From Promethearchaeota archaeon (GTDB taxonomy: Archaea > Asgardarchaeota > Lokiarchaeia > Sigyniarchaeales > Promethearchaeaceae), in the NCBI GenBank assembly GCA_014729055.1, contig WJKO01000202.1, positions 1 to 5,075 of the forward strand: a stretch of 5,075 nucleotides of DNA. Reading direction: 5' to 3'. The notes under the pieces are model-generated. The model saw nothing but the letters and a program-made list of their open reading frames with translations. It did not search any database and had not been told where the DNA came from. A program made the translations under genes and the position numbers. Of the stretch, positions 1 through 5,075 are shown one piece after another (position 1 is the first letter of the stretch; every line of letters begins with the position of its first letter).

Positions 1-1668
1 CATATACTCATAATAGTTAAGACCCATGCTTTTCGTTTTATTAAAATTAGAAAGATCTAAGATGTTATTAGATTCATATATAATTTCCCATGTCCCCAAA
101 GTGCTCCATTGACTGCTGAAACCAGTCATTATTAAGTCAGTATCGCCTTTCTGTCCGTTCTGTTTATTAGGATTCGAAGTACAGTCTACTCCGTTTTGAT
201 CATATATTTTATCAAGAGAGTATAACTCTTCCTTGTCGATAGTAACATTTTTTGGCTTTAATCCTTCTATCGTCGAAATGCTAAATGTCTGTTGATATTT
301 TGGATTTGGACTTGTCATATTGTAGTAATAGGTATAATTGCTATCTGTTGTATTTTCAAAAATAAGATCAATTCGTATCATGTCTATATTGAGGTTTAAA
401 TCATTAAACATATTAACTGTGTTTAGATCATTATAGGATGAACTTAAACGAATTCCAATTTCTCCACTCCCATCGATATAATCTGTAAAACCACTTGTAA
501 CAGTTTTTGTCCACAAAAAACCATCCCAATCATCATTGTAAGTTTGTTCATTGACCCAACCCGATGAAGGATCATAAGTTTGGACAATTGTATCTCCAAA
601 ACAATTATCTACTTCAACTGTCATCTCGATTTCTTGAAGATAAGCTGCTATATTGTCAGTATTATTTATTACTGGAGTCTCGTAGTTGACTACTGAATCA
701 AAATCCCAATCATAGTAATATGTAAGTTGGATATAATGGATTCTCCAGACATCGGTATCTCCAAAGATTCCATCATGACTATCATACATCTGATATTCCA
801 CAGAGTCAACATATCCTCCCTTATTAATATAATCCAATAGAGTAGCATCAGAATAATCTGCGTTATACGCTGTCTTTGCTTCAGGGCAATTAGTTGTTAG
901 AGTTTTCCAATCTGTATAATAATGATTTGAATTATAATAGATACGTAGACGCACTTCCACATCTTCAACATATTCCGACCCGCTCCAACTACCAGCATTT
1001 TGATAGGTTCTCACCCTAAACTGTGTCACACGCGTTGGGGCTCTTATACCTAAAACACCTCCCCCTGTATGTGGATTAGCAAATGAGTAATAATCCATTC
1101 CATACCATGCCGCTTTATCAACCTTAAGAATGACTTTATCATCATCAGAGTAAGATCCTATAGCTTCGTTAACCGTATAAGACCCCGCTGGACCATACTC
1201 ATTTATATGACCACCTGATCCAGCCCAGTGTGACATTGATGTTAGACTCTGATCGCTTGTATAACCGGAATCATAATTGGCCGCAATATTATCACCATCA
1301 TTATTCGAAGATGAGATTTTAGTATAATCAAATGATGAAGGTGTAGGATCTCCAAGTTCAACAGTTCTAGACGTATCCGCATCTATAAACGGATTCGCTG
1401 CTATTTCAGATGTGTCATAAATAGCAAAAGCGGAGAATGATGTTCCTTGCCCATAATATTCAGAATTCATAGGATTGATAGTATTTGAAGCCAGTAATAT
1501 ATTAAAGTCATCTGTCTCATTTTCTATTTTCTCTTCTTCAACATTAGTATTATTGTTGTTTTCTTGTATAACTGGGACATTTAATAAAAATGCCAAACAG
1601 ACAATAGATAACCCAAAAAGTATCCATACCTGCGCTTTTTTGTTATTATATTTACTATACTTCTTCAT
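1..1668 (-). CDS. Large exported or surface protein of unknown family, partial (first 556 codons; C-terminus beyond window)
   Basis: The frame stays open from ATG 1668 to base 1, so the protein exceeds 556 residues. ATG 1668 is well supported: an in-frame TAA lies two codons upstream (1674-1672) and GGAGGG sits six bases before it. Residues 1-11 hold five lysines and 13-34 form a hydrophobic helix, either a signal peptide or an uncleaved N-terminal anchor; I see no clear AXA cleavage site or lipobox. A low-complexity Asn/Glu linker follows (about 35-56, beginning with four Asn). The rest is rich in Tyr, Asp, Ser and Asn, with alternating hydrophobic stretches such as VEVRLRIYY (237-245), WRIHYIQLTYYY (308-319) and SGEIGIRLSSS (401-411), which suggests beta-sandwich folds, perhaps of carbohydrate-binding type. 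Eight N-X-S/T sequons (N39, N50, N335, N439, N444, N450, N474, N543) fit export. I see no catalytic motif. It is co-transcribed with the upstream metalloprotease and may be its substrate or partner (inference). Confidence 0.5.
   Translation of the reverse strand, partial: MKKYSKYNNKKAQVWILFGLSIVCLAFLLNVPVIQENNNNTNVEEEKIENETDDFNILLASNTINPMNSEYYGQGTSFSAFAIYDTSEIAANPFIDADTSRTVELGDPTPSSFDYTKISSSNNDGDNIAANYDSGYTSDQSLTSMSHWAGSGGHINEYGPAGSYTVNEAIGSYSDDDKVILKVDKAAWYGMDYYSFANPHTGGGVLGIRAPTRVTQFRVRTYQNAGSWSGSEYVEDVEVRLRIYYNSNHYYTDWKTLTTNCPEAKTAYNADYSDATLLDYINKGGYVDSVEYQMYDSHDGIFGDTDVWRIHYIQLTYYYDWDFDSVVNYETPVINNTDNIAAYLQEIEMTVEVDNCFGDTIVQTYDPSSGWVNEQTYNDDWDGFLWTKTVTSGFTDYIDGSGEIGIRLSSSYNDLNTVNMFNDLNLNIDMIRIDLIFENTTDSNYTYYYNMTSPNPKYQQTFSISTIEGLKPKNVTIDKEELYSLDKIYDQNGVDCTSNPNKQNGQKGDTDLIMTGFSSQWSTLGTWEIIYESNNILDLSNFNKTKSMGLNYYEYM
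1665..1668 (-). other. ATGA stop/start overlap joining the two genes
   Basis: On the minus strand ATGA holds the ATG of the second gene (1668-1666) and the TGA of the metalloprotease (1667-1665). This four-base overlap is a classic arrangement in tightly co-expressed archaeal and bacterial gene pairs. Confidence 0.5.
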
Positions 1669-4600
1669 TTTTTACCCTCCAAAGTTTTTAGATTCAATTT
1701 TCCATGAAAAAATGTTTTATTTAACTCATCGCTAACAATTTGAACTTTATTAAAATGCGCGATCTTATTTGGTAGAGAATACCCTAGTTCAGTGGAATTC
1801 TGTGATTTAAAACCTCTAACTTTGGAATTATCTAACTGTTCCTCTATAATCTCTTGCTCAATCATATAGTCTTTATCAATTTCTTCTTCACCTAAAAGAT
1901 CAACATATTGATCTGAATGACCTAATACTTTGGATTCATATTTCCGCTTCTTTTTATGAAGCCATAGTCTCAGAGCATTTACATTTCTACTACGAATAAT
2001 TAAAATAGATCCACCTACAGCCGCTGCAATTAACACACCAGCTATTATAAAAGGTAATGAGGTAATTATATCAAAACCCGCTTTATTATCTATGGCAACG
2101 ACTTGGTAGTCCTTATACTCTAACCCACAATTATCTGTGACAATAACCTCAATTTCAATAGTCCCCTTTCTAATAACATCCTCCGTATCATATCCATATT
2201 CATAAATCGGACCATTTTTTACAGCATTACCCGTCATTTTTTCTCCGTTAATAGTTAATTTTACTTCTACTGAAGCAATACCCGAGTCATAATCTGAACA
2301 TTGAATCTTTAATATAAGTTGACCGCTATGATAGAGACTGTTTCCAGAATCACTAATTATATTTACATATTCTACCGATGGTGCACTCTGGTCGATATTG
2401 ATCATTGTCGAAACAGACTCAATAGAATTGCCTGCTTCATCTATTACTAATATTTTAAAACTCGCATATGTACCAACAAGATCATCTAAGCTTGCAGTAA
2501 TATTCATTGAACCCTCTTGATTTTCTTTCCAGCCCACTAATTGCCACTCATCTGTTCCATCTTTCATTAAAAGATTAATGGTTTCAACACCACTAAGAGT
2601 ATCATGAACCTCCAATGTAAATAAATAATTACCTCCTTCTGCTATCCATTCTACAGTTCTAGCAAATCCATCAATTATAGGAGTGTCTAAATCGACTAGA
2701 ATGGTTACACTTTTATTTACAGCATTTTCTTCCCAATCTACAACCTCAACATCAATATCCCAATATCCCGAAGATAGATTATCAATTGTATAATTCGTAT
2801 CCCAGATACTATCAGCTGATCCGTTATATACGTCATTCACATAGATATTAAACTCTTTAAGTCCACTTTGAAAATCAGAACCACTCCATTCTACAGTAAC
2901 TGAAGAGGAATTGAATATTTCTTGTTCCGTTGGATTGTACAATGTTAATGATGGATCGATTTCATCTATTGTGATTGAAATGTCTTCATAATGGTGTGAA
3001 ATTCCATCATAATCCCCTTCAATTTCAAGATCTATTGTGAAAGGACCACCTGAACTATCAGCTACTAAATCCCACGACATTGTGTATGTTTCCCAATAAA
3101 TTAAATCAGAAGTTGATCGGAATGCAGTCTCACCAGAATCAAAACTTATTTCCGCTGGTAACGTAGCTTCAATATTGATGTTTGATTCCAGACTACCGCC
3201 TATATTCCTAATAGTAGTATATAACGTAAAATGCCCATTCCGATAGACACTACCAGGCATAGTATATATATTTGAAACCGATAAATCTGGAAGACTTATC
3301 ATTTTTATAACAATATCATAATCGGCACTATGCAGTATATTCTCATTCCGAATATGAAATGTGTAATCTCCCGTTGCTGGAACTTTATAGGCACCTGAAT
3401 CATGATCAACGTCTTCAGAGTGTTCATAATCACCAACCCCGTCTTTTTCAATCCAACAATCCAAGTTATTGCTACCTCCAGTGGTTTTTTCCCAATCCCA
3501 GATGATCTCTTGACCCGTATCTAAAGTTCCAAGATCAAAGTATGCCTCAGTACTCGATCCAATATTAAATGAAGAATAGTCCCAATTACTGCCTCGATAT
3601 ACATATACGGTATATGTATTTGTTCCCTCTGATACCACGACTACATGAATGTCATTTAATTCATCATGGAAATCGCCGATCTCGTTATCTGATGCATGAT
3701 CAAACTCGCCGTCATCTTTTTCATAAGGATACCCCGTTGAACCCGGTCTAGAGTCCATAACATTCACAATTCCATGTCCTGATGACTTTGTATTATCAAT
3801 TTTGGTAATAATTATGCCTTCATCCGGTAATTCTGAATCGTAACCTAGTTGAAATCGGGCTTCAATTAAGTAATAATGATTATCGTCTCCGAGAGGGAGT
3901 TTTATAAGATGATAATTTGAACCCGATGTTGCCAACGCATCTAAAGTAACTATAGCGAGACCATTATCATAAACGGTCTTAATCTTATTATCGTCAATCA
4001 AACCTAAAAAGTGCTTTGACCATCCCGTAAAATGAGCCGGAGTATTTCCACCTATACCATTGTGTCCGCCAGCCCCCATCACAGCCCAGTGATTTACATA
4101 GTCGATCTCGGAATATGTTACATCATATAAATCTGGTAGATTATTCTGATGTCCAAATTCATGACACCAAGTACCTAATCCAGCAAGCTCCGGGCATAAT
4201 GAAGCAGTATTTATCTCGGATCCATCTCTGATCCACAAAGCACCGAATGCTGGTCTATATGCACAAGCCCATATATCCATTTCATCTCCACTGCTAGATT
4301 GTGAATCACCAGCGGTAACTAATATGAGTTTATCATAGACACCATAGTCTACATAAGGATCGGCGAGATCTATTATATCTGTCATGGTTTGATAACGAGA
4401 TTGATAATATTCGTCATGAGAACCCTCAGGATCGTCCCTACCATAATACTGCCTTGTATTTGGAAGCTGTAACCATTCAGTTACATTACCAGAAATGGTC
4501 GTATAACCATACGTAACCTCATCATAATAATCTTTTAATGAACCAGACGACCCAAATAGTTTATCTTCCACTTGTGATTTGGTGAGAGTATGGGAATAAT

Positions 4601-4913
4601 CACTATATTCGGCTAATATTGCAAGTATATGGATTTCACTAGGTATATCGGTGGGATCGTCAAATGAGGCATATAAAGAGGTTTGCGCATCATTATAAGC
4701 ATAATATTCTTCAGATTTGGGCCCCGCCAACCCTCTCAAGAATTGCTCCTCAGAACAGTTCCAATCGTCGGTGTTCTGGTTTATTTCGTTTATATTAATT
4801 TGATTACTTACAATTTTGTTATTTAATGGAATTTGGTTGAATACTGAGATTAATATTATTGTGCCAATAATTCCAAACATTATTTTCTTCGTAGATTTTC
4901 TTAGGTTAAACAT
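1665..4913 (-). CDS. Membrane-anchored M6-family (immune inhibitor A-like) zinc metalloprotease, 1082 aa
   Basis: Predicted surface endopeptidase. Residues 1-10 are basic and 11-29 hydrophobic: a signal peptide. The catalytic domain spans about 92-390. It opens with the M6-like stretches ILAILAEYSD and SLKDYYDEVTYGYTTISG. The zinc motif HEFGHQNNLPD has H251, catalytic E252, H255 and probable third ligand D261, followed by a metzincin-like Met-turn at M279 (NHWAVMGAGGHNG). The family-like stretch YYLIEARFQLGYDSELPDEG lies at 347-366. Downstream are a GOLD/PPC-like domain (about 446-540), a CARDB-like domain (about 543-650) and three Ig-like units (about 651-742, 743-842, 843-942). One transmembrane helix (953-973) is followed by a basic stop-transfer and a 109-residue cytoplasmic tail. 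ATG 4913 is the first standard start after an in-frame TGA (4955-4953); using M12 instead would delete the basic n-region. The next gene overlaps by 4 bases. The peptidase family is confident; domain edges are estimates and the substrate is unknown. Confidence 0.5.
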   Translation of the reverse strand: MFNLRKSTKKIMFGIIGTIILISVFNQIPLNNKIVSNQININEINQNTDDWNCSEEQFLRGLAGPKSEEYYAYNDAQTSLYASFDDPTDIPSEIHILAILAEYSDYSHTLTKSQVEDKLFGSSGSLKDYYDEVTYGYTTISGNVTEWLQLPNTRQYYGRDDPEGSHDEYYQSRYQTMTDIIDLADPYVDYGVYDKLILVTAGDSQSSSGDEMDIWACAYRPAFGALWIRDGSEINTASLCPELAGLGTWCHEFGHQNNLPDLYDVTYSEIDYVNHWAVMGAGGHNGIGGNTPAHFTGWSKHFLGLIDDNKIKTVYDNGLAIVTLDALATSGSNYHLIKLPLGDDNHYYLIEARFQLGYDSELPDEGIIITKIDNTKSSGHGIVNVMDSRPGSTGYPYEKDDGEFDHASDNEIGDFHDELNDIHVVVVSEGTNTYTVYVYRGSNWDYSSFNIGSSTEAYFDLGTLDTGQEIIWDWEKTTGGSNNLDCWIEKDGVGDYEHSEDVDHDSGAYKVPATGDYTFHIRNENILHSADYDIVIKMISLPDLSVSNIYTMPGSVYRNGHFTLYTTIRNIGGSLESNINIEATLPAEISFDSGETAFRSTSDLIYWETYTMSWDLVADSSGGPFTIDLEIEGDYDGISHHYEDISITIDEIDPSLTLYNPTEQEIFNSSSVTVEWSGSDFQSGLKEFNIYVNDVYNGSADSIWDTNYTIDNLSSGYWDIDVEVVDWEENAVNKSVTILVDLDTPIIDGFARTVEWIAEGGNYLFTLEVHDTLSGVETINLLMKDGTDEWQLVGWKENQEGSMNITASLDDLVGTYASFKILVIDEAGNSIESVSTMINIDQSAPSVEYVNIISDSGNSLYHSGQLILKIQCSDYDSGIASVEVKLTINGEKMTGNAVKNGPIYEYGYDTEDVIRKGTIEIEVIVTDNCGLEYKDYQVVAIDNKAGFDIITSLPFIIAGVLIAAAVGGSILIIRSRNVNALRLWLHKKKRKYESKVLGHSDQYVDLLGEEEIDKDYMIEQEIIEEQLDNSKVRGFKSQNSTELGYSLPNKIAHFNKVQIVSDELNKTFFHGKLNLKTLEGKK
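1675..1680 (-). promoter_or_regulatory. Strong Shine-Dalgarno (GGAGGG) for the second gene
   Basis: Minus-strand GGAGGG is followed by TAAAAA and then ATG at 1668, a standard spacing. It lies inside the last codons of the metalloprotease gene (Leu-Glu-Gly-Lys-Lys-stop), so ribosomes finishing the first gene arrive at this site. Together with the ATGA stop/start overlap it fixes the start of the downstream gene and indicates translational coupling. Confidence 0.5.
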
Positions 4914-4930
4914 TTCATCTAAGCTTTTTG

Positions 4931-4941
4931 TATTTTTTATT
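4931..4941 (-). promoter_or_regulatory. Candidate TATA-like element close to the metalloprotease start
   Basis: Minus-strand AATAAAAAATA is centred about 23 bases before the ATG at 4913. Archaeal TATA boxes lie about 25-27 bases before the transcription start, so this element would give a leaderless or nearly leaderless mRNA. That would agree with the absence of any Shine-Dalgarno immediately before this ATG. AT-rich DNA makes such matches common, so this is tentative. Confidence 0.5.
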
Positions 4942-4964
4942 CTAATCTTTAATCACCTAACAGA

Positions 4965-4976
4965 CTTATAATTAAA
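4965..4976 (-). promoter_or_regulatory. Alternative TATA-like element (TTTAATTATAAG)
   Basis: Minus-strand TTTAATTATAAG resembles an archaeal TATA box. If used, transcription would begin near 4945-4940 and leave a leader of roughly 30 bases with no good ribosome binding site; GGTGAT at about 4957-4952 is too far from the ATG. It competes with the elements at 4931-4941 and 5057-5064. Confidence 0.5.
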
Positions 4977-5056
4977 TAATGAATGAATCTTAACGGAATA
5001 ACTTGATTTAGTTACTATTATCACGGTTAATTTTAATAAATGTTTTCTTTGATCCG

Positions 5057-5064
5057 CTTTTATA
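5057..5064 (-). promoter_or_regulatory. Distal TATA box-like sequence (TATAAAAG)
   Basis: Minus-strand TATAAAAG is the best textbook TATA match in the upstream region. It lies about 145 bases before the metalloprotease ATG, so its use would imply a leader of about 120 bases. The rest of the 162-base stretch upstream of the gene (4914-5075) holds no ORF, tRNA or clear hairpin that I can support. Confidence 0.5.
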
Positions 5065-5075
5065 CTGTTATGACA

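Noticed and set aside
1567..1632. Possible lipoprotein signal in the second protein (SIVC within its N-terminal hydrophobic segment)
   Set aside because: The residue before Cys is Val, not Ala/Gly/Ser, and the Cys sits in the middle of the hydrophobic stretch rather than at its end, so it is not a lipobox.
1475..1735. Plus-strand ORF of 86 codons
   Set aside because: It is antisense to the junction of the two minus-strand genes. It runs opposite the hydrophobic leader and Asn/Glu linker of the second protein, which accounts for its Phe/Leu/Ser-rich composition. It has no supporting family or ribosome binding site.
3569..3751. Plus-strand ORF of 60 codons
   Set aside because: It lies wholly antisense to the well-supported metalloprotease gene, and its translation has no recognisable features.
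4901..4918. Mini-ORF (ATG AAA TGT TTA ACC TAA) overlapping the start of the protease gene out of frame
   Set aside because: It encodes only five residues and has no ribosome binding site. An ATG by chance is expected in such AT-rich DNA, and a leaderless transcript would omit it.
4990..5030. Inverted TTAAC...GTTAA with similar flanks in the upstream region
   Set aside because: Only five bases pair perfectly and the arms are about 30 bases apart. This is within chance expectation for AT-rich DNA, so I do not call it an operator or terminator.

Overview
This AT-rich window holds two large genes, both on the minus strand, that cover almost all of it. Reading along the minus strand, they are: 162 bases of upstream non-coding DNA (5075-4914); a complete 1082-residue M6-type (immune inhibitor A-like) zinc metalloprotease with a signal peptide, a chain of beta-sandwich domains, one C-terminal membrane anchor and a 109-residue cytoplasmic tail (4913-1665); and the first 556 codons of a second large exported protein (1668 to 1), which is open at the window edge and has no family I recognise.

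The two genes overlap by four bases (ATGA). The start of the second has a strong GGAGGG ribosome binding site that lies inside the last codons of the first, so they form an operon with probable translational coupling. The first gene has no Shine-Dalgarno sequence, but AT-rich TATA-like elements lie upstream.

The organism is probably an archaeon. The grounds are: a cell-surface protein built as signal peptide, enzyme, GOLD/PPC-like and CARDB-like domains, Ig-like repeats of the 'VEWSGSD..SGL' type, and one transmembrane helix with a basic stop-transfer; many N-glycosylation sequons; TATA-like rather than bacterial -35/-10 promoter elements; and an operon leader gene without a Shine-Dalgarno beside an internal gene with one. 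The overall flavour (AT-rich, Asn/Ile/Lys-rich, C-terminal 'IIAGVLIAAAVGGSILIIRSR' anchor) most resembles Asgard archaea (Lokiarchaeia and relatives). That lineage call is inference and not proven by the window.

A reasonable working picture is a surface module: a protease held on the outer face of the membrane, made together with a large Asn/Tyr/Asp-rich surface protein that could be its substrate, partner or co-displayed adhesin. There are no RNA genes, CRISPR arrays, insertion sequences or long repeats that I can support.
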